Assembly (NCBI GenBank): GCA_024663395.1
Contig: JANFAH010000007.1
Span: forward strand, 186,001 to 250,000
Length of the DNA stretch: 64,000 bases
DNA from: Pisolithus tinctorius
Taxonomy: Eukaryota > Basidiomycota > Agaricomycetes > Boletales > Pisolithaceae
Direction: 5' to 3'
Both the position numbers and the translations under genes were made by a program. Under the pieces are notes generated by a model. The model made no database searches. It saw only the letters and a list, made by a program, of their open reading frames with translations, and had not been told where the DNA came from. Of this stretch, positions 11,301 through 23,338 are shown piece after piece (positions within the stretch are counted from its first letter, which is position 1; each line of letters begins with the position of its first letter).

Positions 11301-14300
11301 GCAGCAAGTGAACTGTAAAACGCTAGGCTGCCTCTGTCATGCCATTGAAATGGAGGACCAAACACTGAAAGTGCTTCTCCAGCCATACTATTCGCAGCAC
11401 AGAGTGTACTCGTGTTATGGACACGAGATGGTGAATCTGACAACAGCTTTGCACCAGGTTGGCCATCGTCCAAACTAATGCCAAGACGGAAGACACTAGA
11501 GTTTCGGCGAAATGAAACCCAAGATTGGCATGAGTCTGTACCGGGTTAGTGCACAACAAACTCAATCTCCGAGCGCAGAGAATGGGAAAGTAGGATATTT
11601 GACGCTATTTGCTAATTTCATGTCTCGTTATCCGTTAGTCCGGCAACGATTGAACCGTTCCGAAGGGGCAATATACATTTAACGTTACCTGGACAAGCGG
11701 AAGTGTTTTTCGCGCAACCCTTGAGGTCACGTCCAAAAACTAAACCACCACAGCGCAACTTGGCAAGGAAGGTCATTACAATATCTAGTTGGATACTCGG
11801 AACCGCTCTCGAACCCTCTTAATTCGCATCCTGAAAGCTCTTCTCGAAGCGTCAGGCTGAAGCTGCAGAGGATTATTCAATGTTCCCCGGCCAAAGTTTC
11901 CAGAATCGATCTATCTCCGAAAAAAGTATCTGGAGATATTATACATGGTGACGACATGAGAATAAAATCGCCATCTCATCTCTGAAAGTTCCATGAGTGG
12001 CGAAAGTGAGCTTGGAGTCTGTCCAGAATCATGAAATAGAATACCTTCCATACAATCCATAATTATGGAAAGTCTGTTATCAGCGCGGCGACATCGGCCA
12101 GAAGCATAATAAAGAACAATGTGTTGCGACCTATAAATCGACAGGATTGCCAGTAGATTTGTAACAATCAGTTGGTAAGTCACGTAAAGGTCTGTTACAT
12201 ACCAAGAACGAGCTTCAATATCACAAGTGACGTCAAGTTTGGGGGGTGTCAGCTGGAGAGTATTATAAAGGGCACAACACGACACCGCACCACGCATTGT
12301 GTATAAAATATTATGACTGGGTTCGCCAAGCGCATCCGGGGACCAGTACGGCCGCCTCGCGTTAGCGGAGCAATTCTTGCGGTCAAACGATCCGCATTGC
12401 AGCAAACCTATCTGGGCCCCGGTGGGCTGGAGGTATTCGCCACGTCGATCATAACTGAGTCGTTACTCTGGAAACAAGCAGGAAAACGGGCTTGTAAACT
12501 CACCATCGGGCAGATATTACATGACGGCAACATTGCCAAATACGGTGAAATTGGATAGGCTGTTTTGTCAAAGTCGGTAAAAGATCCTCCTCTGCTTGTT
12601 CAAATCCGTTATTGTCTGTCGTTGTGACTAGTATGCCACTAGGTCAAAGGCATCATAGCTGTCTTGCAGCTTGGCGGAGGTAGGCGAGGCTCCACCTGGA
12701 ACAATATGTTTATGCCCATCATACCATACTTCAAGTAGTTAGTCCGAAATACGCTATCAGTCAGCGGATGCTAGCGTGTGTTCCATTTTTGGAAACAGCC
12801 GCAAAGAAGGCGTACGGATTCTCGGAGCGAATGTCCCATCGCTACTCGGTTGGCACGGGCGCACGCATAGCTCCAAGTTTGCGTATTGCGCCAAACCATA
12901 CTTACTAGATTGTGATCGAGACGTGCTTGCATTTCAGCCCTTCGGGGAACGAAGACGCCGGAGTCGATCGTTAGTCGAGGCGCGGCGTGACATTTCTCTG
13001 GCGCACAACTGAACGCCGGTTGCATAGGCATTCTCCTTTTTGCCACCCTGGGCGCTCTCTGTGTTGCCGCTTGTTTCAGAGCCGAATTTTTGAGGCGTAG
13101 CGCTCGCCATGAAGCCAATGGTGGAAAGATCCGGAAGAGATGATAGTCACCCCTAACATACCTCCCTACTTTCGAGCCGGGGTCTGGGTTCTTTGGACAG
13201 CCCAGTTAATCCAACTACGATAAGGGCTAGAACTGACCATTATTCAGCCTTACAAGGAGGATTCAATCCGGGGTTCTGGATAGCAGTAATAACCGGACAT
13301 AGCCAAGGATAGATTGATGCCACATAACTTGGCAATGGCCGCCAGCCCGTCAGCCTCTTCGAGTGAGTCAGTCGCAAAAGAAAGGAAGAAAAAAACCCGC
13401 CGAACAATCGAACTACGGTTCACGATGCGATTCGCATGGCGTGCGGCGGTATGTAGTTGAACGTTTGTCGCCGTGTCGCTTGTCACACGTCACCAATAAT
13501 TGCTTTTCTTTACTCGGTTACATAACTCAAAGACATGCCTCACCGAGACACGTCACTTGCACGAGGCTATTTAGTGGACGCCTGCCAGATCTGTACACAG
13601 ATCAAATGTCAACGTGACGTCACAAGACTCCATTACACAAACATGTGTCTGAGATGCACTGAGCTACGATCAAGGGTACCCTCCACACGCTGGACAGCAG
13701 CCTCGGGTTGTTTTGGTGGCCACCGCGATTCAGACCCTTTGGCCACAGGGGTGATGTCAAGGTTCGCAGGAACATGGCAGCTCGCTGGAGTTCGCACATG
13801 ACCGCAGTGTATCTACCCCTTCACAGACGATCAAGGTGAAGTGGGTGAGTTAAGTGAGGCGCACCAAGTGTTCTGCCGACACTGAGGCAAACCATGGTTA
13901 TCGTTCGGGGGCACTCGTCCTTGATAGTACTCGCGGTGGGCAAACCCATTGAATACGGGCTTGTGGTCGTCGGCACAAGTTTTCATCAGATGCGCAGCTT
14001 GCATGTTGCCTTCCCTTTTGTATTGCCGCGGTTTTTCCTCCCTGAACTGTCAATTAACACCTGACGATATAGAAAACAATAGAAAACAATGGTAGGGAGA
14101 GGGAACGACTCCACTGGCTCAGATCTAACTCCTTGGGCTTCGCGTTGGCGGCTAGAAATGTTGCCTGTTCACCGGAGTCCGGTTAACGTAATCGCCTCCC
14201 TCCCGCACTGCTACAAGGGCCATCGCGATCGGTGAGTAAGAACAGGAACGCACCGACGTTCCTGCTACGTAGGACCTATTTGTACGAAGGCGGCTGTAGC

Positions 14301-15288
14301 GAAGAGGGTACCACGGGCCTGATCAAATGCGGTGAGGCGAAGTTCGCATTGAGATATATTCATGCATCCATTCCCCTGGTGATTTTGTTCTCAGAATTTA
14401 TACGAGGTACTACTCGGCTGATATGTCTTTGCGGCGGCAGATACGGCGAGATTACGTCTCCTACTAGAAGCTTACTAGAAGTTTATTATATTCACTCACC
14501 ACAAGCCCTGCAATCGCTGATACACGCACCCCTGGGTTCGGGGACCTGCCAATCTCAGGCGTGGGCTGTGCTTAGGTCGAGAGCCACCGGCGCGGGATCA
14601 TATTGATTGCCAAATATAGAACATAGAGTGTATAATCTTAGTATCCTTCCACTTATCATGTACTTGCCGAGTCAGGCAATACTTCCTGCCGACAACCACG
14701 AGTTATTCTCTACCGAGTCTCAACCGAGGGACCGAAGTAGACTTGACAGGATTGAGAGGTGTGAAAGCAACTTGAAGGGCTTGGAAGTCGGTTAAATAGG
14801 GCCGATCGGGTGGTCTGGCCGCGCATCAATGAGAAGCCGTGCCTATTATACCATGAAACACTTGAATCATTCACGACGGCCTGTGTTCATGTCCCTGCCT
14901 AGCCACGCAGTTTGAGTAGCACGTATGAGACTGCAGTCTGCTGTGCGCGTGCCGTATCTTGGGAATATATTGAGTTTCATAATCCGTGGCTTTGGTCACC
15001 CCGGTGATGTCCGCTCTTCAGGGGGCAGGCGAGCCGCTAAACGGAACCACTCCAACCTGTGCGTTATCTGCACGGAAACAGTGCTTATGACATACCTCCG
15101 CTCAATCAGCACTAATCAGCATGGACTGGCTAGGAATGGTAAGCGAAAAAGGGGGGGCTGACATTGACGTAGATTTCCTCCGAACAAGGAGCGTGGTCGA
15201 CATTCTTCGGGACCCATTAAAGTAGCGGGGGGTGTCTGCTTTTCACCCTCGGAATGATCATTGCTCCCCCCTTCCTCCTCGTACGAAG
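8375..15288. other. gene-poor stretch of 6.9 kb
   Basis: No ORF here gave a recognisable domain or a convincing exon chain. Two minus-strand segments, around 10425-10480 and 11935-11990, resemble each other (both encode a peptide of the form SHxxTMY). This suggests decayed copies of one family, perhaps another multi-exon F-box-like group. GC content and CpG look normal, unlike the repeat islands near the right end. Unrecognised lineage-specific genes could be present. Confidence 0.35.
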
Positions 15289-16869
15289 ATGTCTCTACTT
15301 GTAGTTGGCTTCATCGCAATTGCGATTGTGTTTGCCTTCTCGTCACTCTCTTCAAAACGCCCAGCATCTTCTCCTCCACGAGTACCAAGTGTCTTGCCTT
15401 GGTTCGGGACTGCCTTGTCTTTCATCTCCAGTCCAGATGAATTTCTAGCACGCTGCAGGTGGGTAGGGTTCTCGGAAAGTGTAGTGGGTTGTGCTAATCC
15501 TCCGTTACTAATAGAAAGCAGTATGGCAATGTCTTTAGAATGTTGCTTGGTGGTAGGGAAGTCGTCGTCGTCTCTTCCATATCTGCTATCTCGTCCATTT
15601 ACGCGGCCGACCACAACGTACTGGGAACCCATGAAACGCATAACGCGTTGTACGCCGCAGTGTCGGGAGGCAAGGGCAATAGCACCGAGGTTTACCGTGT
15701 CGTGTCTCACCTCATATTCCCCATGGTGGACCAGCGCCTCTCGCGACGCTCCATGGGGGATCTGACTGCGCCCATCGCCCAGGCTCTGTATGGCAAACTC
15801 AAACCTTACACTCAGATGAAAAATGCTCGTGTAACGCTCATGAAATTCCTCACTGAGCCACTGTGCTTCGCGACCAACGTCATCATGTTTGGCACCCGGT
15901 ACCCCCAAGACACATACGAGGACCTGCGTATTCTTGATGAGACCATGCCTGAACGTTTCTACAGCGTACCATTTTGGTTTTGGCCATCGGTGAAAGCACG
16001 AAAGAGAATGCTTCGGCAGATCGATGACTATCTCAGTACCAGAGACTTCTCCGCCGAGGAGGATGGGTGGATAGGTTCTGCCTTCAAGAAATTATTCCGC
16101 GAAAACGACGTTGCTCGCCACGAGGCGTGTTGTCATCTTCTTACCTTCCAATGGGGCATGCACACGAACACGTTCGGGATAGCGCTATGGTTTTTCTTGT
16201 TCCTCTTCAGTCATCCTGATGCGTTACATGCGATACGGAACGAAGTCGACAGAGCAATCAAGGAAGACTTCGGAGACCTAGACTCCTTCTTGGCCAGTGT
16301 CAACCCGCAGGTGCTGGATAGGCCGTGCTTCACATCGTTGACTTCAGCACTTCTGGAGACAATGAGGCTCACTGCTATATTCGTTGCTTTGCGCGTTGCA
16401 GAGACAGACCTGCAGTTGAAGGATCGGGGTGGGACAGTAACGGTGCGCAAGGGAGAGTATGTTCTGGGCAATGTTCAAGCCGTCCATATGGATGAGAGCG
16501 AGTATCCGGACCACCGTAAATTCGTGTTCGATCGTTTCGCTCACAATGATCACCGAGAGGGGAGACTGCCCACGGATGGTCAACCATGGTTCTCTTTCGC
16601 GGCTGGGAGGCATTTGGTAAGTGTCGCTTTCGGAACGTCTACGGCCTGAATGTTGACCAGTTCTTGTGTAACGTCACCAGTGCAAGGGCAGATATTTGGC
16701 CATGTATGAGCTGAAATTGGTGGCCATCATTTATCTATACCTCTTCGACTTCACACCTGTGAACCATGAATCCAGGTCGTGGTGGCCGCCCCGTACGACC
16801 AGAAGAAACCTTGGCATCCCACGCGCTGAGGAGGTCTTCGTAGACATCCGTCTCCGACATCACGCTTGA
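15289..16869 (+). CDS. cytochrome P450 monooxygenase
   Basis: Three exons (15289-15458, 15515-16616, 16681-16869) join in phase to give 486 residues. An N-terminal hydrophobic helix (about residues 2-18) would anchor it in the ER, followed by a proline-rich hinge PPRVPSVLPWFG. The K-helix ExxR motif is ETMR in ALLETMRLTAIF. The haem-binding loop is FAAGRHLCKGR with the cysteine ligand, split by the last intron just before the Cys. The I-helix reads FQWGMHTNTFGIALW, the NT-type pattern seen in CYP7/CYP8-like enzymes rather than the common AGxxT. It would use NADPH-P450 reductase to oxidise a lipophilic substrate that cannot be named. No pathway genes flank it. Confidence 0.9.
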
Positions 16870-18295
16870 TACGTGCTTGAGCACGTCGGGAAAGACGTCT
16901 GGAGACCGCCTCACTGATTATTGTTAGCCACTTCATGCGGACACTTACAACGTTTGTCTTACGTTTGCCTTATCCATCATAGTTTATCCATCAAGGGCCT
17001 CCTTGTATTTGTTAAGTGAACTAGACATCACAAGTTATTCATTTTCGCCAGCGCCCAGGTGTTATTGTCATTAATGTGATCCGAAGATCGCAGAAATCGG
17101 TGTGGGAACTCACGTTGCGTACTTCGGCACTGTATGGCCGGGAGTCTAATGCAATGGCGTATATTCATCGAGCATTGTAGTTGTTGCGTGCTGTGCTTCC
17201 ACCAACAACGTTCCAAACTAGGCTACATTCAGATAACTTGTGTACTTACTCCAATATTACCGTTTCCCACTGCACAGGATCAGCTAAGTGAGAGAAATTC
17301 CCTTCCCAATATGATTTGAATTGAACCTAACACCATGCATAAACTGGTGAGAATGTTCCTTGCTGGCGAAAGTCCGTCAACCACCCTTGTGGGTACGGAC
17401 TTCCCGCCAAAGCTTGCCTTCGGGGAGATCGCTGTGGTCTTGTGAATAGCTGTCGTGGAGGAATTTACGAGACGAGACAAGACATACTCTCTCCCCTCCG
17501 GCATGCCGATTTCCCCTGTTTGCATGTTGATTTTAGCGATGTTTGTTATCTCGACCGCTGGACGGTCAGGGCACCTAGCAGATACCAGTGCTGTGTGAGT
17601 TGATGTAGAATAGGTACATTAAGGCAACCAGATTCACATCTTGAACAGACGAGGAGTCGGGAAGCAATGAGGAGTGACACCGTGTTGATTTTGCTCCATT
17701 TCGCAGAAATACTGCTCTAAAAAAAGATGAGACACGCGGTGACCGCAACGCCCACAATGCAATTCTGGACCTATCTCGAAAAAATAGCATTTGTCAGGTT
17801 TGTCTTGGTGTGTCTTGGCCATTGGAGTACTGGAAGCCGAGTAGCTGTGCAGGGTACAGGGCAACTCGATGAAACGTTCAATTGTCAACAAGCCGTGTGA
17901 TGCTGCAACCGAACAGTGTCCCCAATCGAAGCTCTCATATTTCTGAATCTTCGAAACTTGATATTTATGGTATGTAGGAGGGGCAACGAATTCGATCAAT
18001 CACCTCACGAAGAAAAGCCCATCATCGATTGAACTGCAGGCTATCTGATAGCAAATCCAAATATACCTGTTACACTACGGGTGAAATATACCGGCCGAAG
18101 CTATTGGTGGATGACACATAAGAAAGTCATCAAGTGGTACGACAATAAAACAGTAGAAGGAGGGAGCGGAACAATCGACAATTATGCTACACGTATGCGA
18201 GTGATATTTCGTAGATCATAATGTGTCCGTATGCAGTGTCTGTCGTAGGGCAAGTTAACCTTGGGAGACGACATTATCCATGGATGTATCGCAAA
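16870..18295. other. 1.4 kb without an assignable gene
   Basis: A minus-strand ORF at 17634-17999 encodes a CxxC motif (HCGRCGHRVSH), and smaller minus ORFs lie downstream of it. I could not join them into a recognised protein. The CxxC piece may be one exon of a small zinc-binding protein or chance. Confidence 0.3.
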
Positions 18296-19924
18296 TCACG
18301 AGGACGTCGTCGCGTTCTGGCATACACCGCACCCGGCGACGGAGACGTTTGTTCCTGCAACACTGCACGTTTGTAACGTGTTGACGCTGCAGGCAAAAGT
18401 GCCAGTTAGGGCTGAGTTCTCGCCAAGTTGGAGCACCTTGAGTGTGCTTGGCATGGCTGGCACAGTGCCAGTGAGGTTATTAGAACTCAGTAAGAGTTGC
18501 GTCAAATTCTTGAAAGACGAGATAGAAGTTGGGATTGTCCCGGTTAACGACGTTGAAGTGAGATCAAGAGTCTGTAGAGAGGCAGCGAGCGTAGAGGAGT
18601 TCACTATAGTAGACAGCGGCGATGGAGATAAGACTTGTGAGTTGACGAGCCTAGGAAAGGGGGTCAGCAATGCGAAGCAAATTGTAGCCACTGAACTGAC
18701 AGGCTGTGCAATCCCGTTAGCTCGGTGATGCTGGTGGGCAGGGATGTGCCCATATCTGAGTTGCGTAATAGAGCCAAGGTAGATATGTTTGTCAACCCTG
18801 GGGAAGAGAACAGCGTATCTGGGAGTGCGGTAATGGCGGTTGACTCTAGATGAAGAGTGGTCATGGCAGTGAGATTTACGAAAGATTCTGGAAGAGAGCC
18901 AGCTGTACGTGTCACATGTCAGTCTCTGGCCCAAAGATTAGGTTCAAAAGCTTGGCACACATACCAGGTATCGTATTTCCTCCAACTACGGTCAAGACCT
19001 GAAGGTCCGAAAGCGCGCCAATCTCATTAGGAAGTGTAGCAGGTACACCAGGATACGTCAGTGCTCTGTAAGGCAAAGCGTGAATCAACATGTTCCTGGT
19101 ATCTGCTTATCAGACACTCACAGTGAGGAAACACGTCCAGAAGTATCACATGTGACGCCTGTCCAAGTGCAGAAGTTAAGGTTTTGCGACCAACTACCAT
19201 TACCAAGGGTAGTTTGACCCTGTGCATTCGCTGTTTCGTATACCGCACGAAGGCTGCAGAACTGAACAGCATTGTTTATTGTCTGAGCATCTTGGGCGTT
19301 GGCAGAATTTGACATAAACGAAGAAGGAACGCCCTGGAGAGCTGGCAAGCAACTTGAGCAGGGATAGGAGGAGGGAGATGAGGGTGCGTTCAGTGTGTAT
19401 TGGGATATACATTGGAGAGCGTCCGCGGAGAGCACTTGGGTCGTTGGATTCGGAGATAAGGAAGATGCAAGGGAGAGGACGCGGACGTTCAAGTAGATTA
19501 CGTTTCCAATCAAGAAGAGAAGAATGATTATCAGCAGAATCAAGAGACACCGCGACCTGCGCTTGCGTTTCTTCCTCTTCGCTTCGTGACGAGGATCGTG
19601 ATGACATGTACATCGCCGCTTCTCAACGTTGAGCGGTGGCCACTGAGATAAACGCGAGTCCTGAACTCGAGCAGGCACCGCGTTATGGAATGTTCGAAGG
19701 TCGAAGAAGAGCTTGGTAAATCTGTCACGCAAGCTTGAGGACGACTGGGGGGTCCCCGCCTCGACATCCTTCGGGGACAGCGGGTGAAACGGATTCCGCA
19801 TGGACTCTGAATATCGCGGTGACGGGTCTATTGTCGATGCTGGAGAGAATTTGGACTGCTCAACAGGGAGGTCGAGGTGACCAGGCGGCAGAGTGAGTGA
19901 GAGGTGTTCACGAAACTTGCTCAT
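18296..19924 (-). CDS. single-span membrane protein with extracellular LRR domain
   Basis: Four exons (19924-19122, 19065-18965, 18902-18701, 18650-18296) join in phase to give 486 residues. An N-terminal cytosolic part rich in Ser and Pro ends in a basic stretch (KRKKRKRRSR) followed at once by one long hydrophobic helix (LLILLIIILLFLIGNVIYL). This predicts a type II membrane protein. The outside part has a cap-like segment with NFCTWTGVTC, then leucine-rich repeats of the LxxLxLxxNxLTGxIP kind, including LLLSSNNLTGTVP. It ends in a Cys-rich cap with five cysteines. The cap and repeats resemble plant receptor-like proteins. There is no kinase. The first ATG is at 19924; the frame is open a little further upstream only from a TTG. 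Confidence 0.8.
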
Positions 19925-20139
19925 CGGCGAGCGCAATGTGCTAAATGGTAGAAGAAAAGTAAAAACGGTCGTCGCCGCTGTGCTACAGGCTTGTCTCGGG
20001 ACTCCATAGCAATAGTATTAATGTCGGCAGGGGAACAATGGCCACCGCAAGTACAATAGCACAATATGGAGTCGGCATGCCCAGATTGGGAAGGACGGGT
20101 GTTTGTGTTTGTATGTACACCAAGATAGGGGCTTATATA

Positions 20140-23004
20140 CTATGTCGCCTTCTTGCGATGTCGACGACGCTTTTTCTGAGGTGCTCTGTTTTCTTCAGAG
20201 ATACCTGGAGCTTTGTCTTCACATTCCCGCTTCTTGGATGGTCGATCCGTGGGTTCACCAATGGGTTGCTCTGCCCCACCGTGCGCAGCTGCTTTGTCCC
20301 CTGCCTCATCTTTCAATTTGGCCCTTTCCTTCTTTCCAAGCCGTTTCTTCTTTCCATTTTCAGCTCCGTCCCCTGTCCGTCTTCCATCCGCGCCAATGGA
20401 CCAACCCCCTGAATATCCACTGCCAATGCGTGCCTGCAACGTCTGCCGGAACTCCTTAAGACGCTCATTACGCTTCGGATCCCAATCCTTGCCCTTTCCT
20501 GACGCTCCTATGCGCCGGTATGGTGCCATCTTTTTAAGGCCGACGTACGAATTAAGATCCGCATCCTTGGCGAGAAGGATCTCGGCTGGCAACAGGCCAT
20601 AATCATCTGCGGCTGTTTGTATGTAGTGAAAACGTGTGGGTATGTGGGCCGTCTGTCCCCCACTTTAGCAAAGGCGCATCGTGAACAGGAATGAGCCACT
20701 GGCGGAAACTCACAATGTCATTGAACCCTAGGCGATTCACGACTTCCTCCATATATTGATCCACTTTGCGCTTCCGCATTTCTTCTGTACCGTCCCACTC
20801 TTCTCCGTCTGCCTCCTCCCAATCGCCTCCGTCGGCATCCACGTCCATGGCATCTATATCGACCCCATCTTCTTCGTCAGAATCACCTCTTTTCCTCTTC
20901 GCTTTCTTTTTCTCTTTCTTCTTAATCTTCTTCAGCTCCTCTTTCGACATTGCGCCAGTTGGTGGAATAATATCGTCGGTGTCGATGTCGTCATCCCATG
21001 TCGGCTTCTCCACGTCCGCGTCATTGCCAAAGTCGTCTGTAGCATATAGGGCGGCCATCTGCTTGTCATGCTTTTCCGGGTCCCAAGGCGCGCCAAGGTC
21101 AAGCCCCACGAGAGCTACGGTACGCAGCTGAGAAAACTGGGTACACCAATTGTCTTTGCGAGGGAACATACCCTCTTTGTCGACACCTTTCAATCCACCT
21201 TCTGCACTTACCCGTTCCAACTTGCGCAGGAGGTCCTTAGTCTGAAGGTCTTTGAGACGGGCTAGTTCGCCCTTCTTCCCCTCCTGCTTCAATTTCTTTT
21301 GTTCTCCAATATTTTCCTCCTCGTGTTCGGGCTCCTCAGCTAGCTCGTGTGCAAGACGTTTTTCGATTCCATCGCGTTCGCGCCTGATCTCTTCCTTCCT
21401 TGCAGCGATTACCTCCTTCTTCTCGGCATCTTTTCTTTCTTTCTTTCGTTGTCGGGCTTCCTGGCGGGTCGTGGACTCCCGCCGAACGGAAGGGACGTTG
21501 CGAGGGTGGGAGGGGATGAGAGCACCATCGCTGATTTACAACCGGTGTTCGATCAATTCATAGGTGGTGGCCAGACACGGACGGAATATTAAGACCGGTT
21601 TCATTAACACAGTGAAGACTGCGTGTACTCACGGTTCCTCGAATCGAAAGTTGTATGACGATTCAAACGCATCTGCCAGGTCTTCGAACGATTCTTCGTC
21701 AGAAAAGGTCGGCCCTTGTTCTTCATCCTTGGTCTCAGACTCGACATTTAAAGTAGATTTTGACGGCTTGGAGGAATCAACGATCTCGGCATACGTGGGG
21801 ATCCTCCGGTTCGTCCGGTCTATCCAACCACGATTGAAGATATAACTTCGCGTGATGTAAGCTATCAGCACGGATAAGGCTGCAGCATGCATCGGACATA
21901 AACGTGGAGCCCAGATGCACCTCCGTTTGAAGTCCACGACACACTCACTTCAATAAAAATTCATGGTCCTCGTCCTCCTTGGATTTCTTCTTGCTCTTCT
22001 TGGTCTCTTTGTCACCTCTCGCGTCTGGTTTCTCTTTCTTCCTTTTCTTCCTATCCTTCTTGTCGATCTGATCTTCCTTAGAAGCGATTTCCTGATCGCG
22101 GTCTGTGGTGTTGCCGACGTCCCCAGTGATGAGCTCGCGTAGTTCCTCTCCAACCTCTCTCTCTAAGAAGGCTTTATACTCCTCTTCTTCCTGCTCGACC
22201 TCGTCGCGCGTGCGAGAACGTGGAATCAGAAGGTCATCCTCAACATCGTCACCTAATACATTCAACAGCATATGTACTGTATTTATAACATGACACATAC
22301 CTTTGTTTAACGAGTCCACGGCACTGTGAAAAACAGCGCGCATTTCGGACTGCAAGATGTTCTGTTCTTCGACGTGCGTGAGGGGTGGAGGCGATGGGGA
22401 GCGGGACGGTGCTTCGCCATCTTCAAGGGCGGCAGCAAGTGCAGCTTGGCGAATTGTTAACGGTTTCGACTTAATGAATGAGAAAATTAGTTGTCGCGGA
22501 TTGAATATCCAAGAAATAAGGGATAGAAGACCTTGTCCTTCGTTTTCGCCTTGACGAGTGGTGCACGGTGCTTGGTCCGGCCTTCTTCTTCTACAGCCGC
22601 CAGCGAAGGAGTCAGTCGAGATCTCAATGGTGATAACAGGGAATGTATTACCATCGAATACCTGTCTACCCCCATCATATATGTTCGGATCCTTCTTTTT
22701 GATACGCGCCAACGTACGAAGGATAGCGGCATCGACAGCGGGCGTGAGCTCAACACCATCCGAGTCTTCCGAAGTATCGTCTGAGTCCTCGGAATCTCCC
22801 TCAGCAGATACGTCTGAGATGTCTGAGCCATATTTTTCCTTAACTATACGTACCAAGGTGAGTTTCGTTACGACAGAAGCATCAGCTGTACCCACGTTTC
22901 ACGAGTTCCTCTCTCTCCTTCTTATACTGGAAGGCTTTGGCGTAGTGCTCATTTATCGTGAGGGTGTGGACATCATCGGTTTCCGCTTCAGAATCCGACA
23001 ACAT
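20140..23004 (-). CDS. KRI1: KRI1 family ribosome biogenesis protein
   Basis: Exons on the minus strand give a highly charged protein with the Kri1 signatures in order. They are an N-terminal LTINEHYAKAFQYKKEREEL, the block TPAVDAAILRTLARIKKKDP, KPLTIRQAALAAALEDGE, IPRSRTRDEVEQEEEEYKAF, EFLLNYIFNRGWIDR, a long Lys/Glu-rich coiled-coil stretch, and the conserved C-terminal block IPTRFHYIQ...LPAEILLAKDADLNSYVGLKK with APYRRIG. In yeast Kri1 binds the small-subunit assembly factor Krr1 in the nucleolus and is needed for 40S assembly. The C-terminal tail is rich in Lys and Arg. The intron before the conserved C-terminal block must use an acceptor near 20656 to keep phase. The start at 23004 opens MLSDSEAETDD. 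The gene is divergent from RIM13 across 334 bp. Confidence 0.9.
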
Positions 23005-23246
23005 TTCTGCTGGTCGTCTTAGTTGGTGAAAGCTCGCGTGATAACCCTAACTTCGGTACAAGGTTAGGGTTTACTCCACGGACTCTTCATTAATAACCAC
23101 AGTCAGGCTTCTTTGTGCTGTCAACCCAGTACCAGGGACAAAACTATTCTTCGCATATCACGCCTCACTGTTTGAAAAGCCCACAGATGGCGCAAAGCCG
23201 GATGTTCTTGCCTGCATACCTCCTTCCGGAATCCGATCCGAGCATG

Positions 23247-23314
23247 GCCAGGAACCACGTGATCATCTAAAACATATGCCACGTTGTTTTTGGCTTGGCT
23301 TCTGGAGTCTTGGC
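23247..23314. promoter_or_regulatory. cluster of PacC/Rim101-type GCCARG hexamers
   Basis: GCCAGG at 23247-23252 and two reverse-strand GCCAAG sites (read as CTTGGC at 23294-23299 and 23309-23314) lie within 100 bp upstream of the RIM13 start at 23339. A CACGTG E-box sits at 23256-23261. GCCARG is the known core of fungal PacC/Rim101 sites. The sites are in the shared promoter of KRI1 and RIM13, or partly in the RIM13 leader. Confidence 0.45.
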
Positions 23315-23338
23315 TGTCTGATGCCCTGATCCGGACAC

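Noticed and set aside
15258..15908. 216-codon minus-strand ORF over the P450 5' part
   Set aside because: It overlaps a P450 whose three exons join in phase.
17634..17999. CxxC minus-strand ORF as an MsrB or GFA-type enzyme
   Set aside because: Only one CxxC pair is visible and the surrounding family blocks are absent.
18261..18728. 155-codon plus-strand ORF opposite the LRR protein
   Set aside because: It is an antisense shadow of the leucine-rich repeats.
20213..20602. Plus-strand ORFs over the KRI1 3' half (also 20766-21131, 22105-22554)
   Set aside because: They are Ser/Phe-rich shadows of the Lys/Glu-rich KRI1 coding strand.
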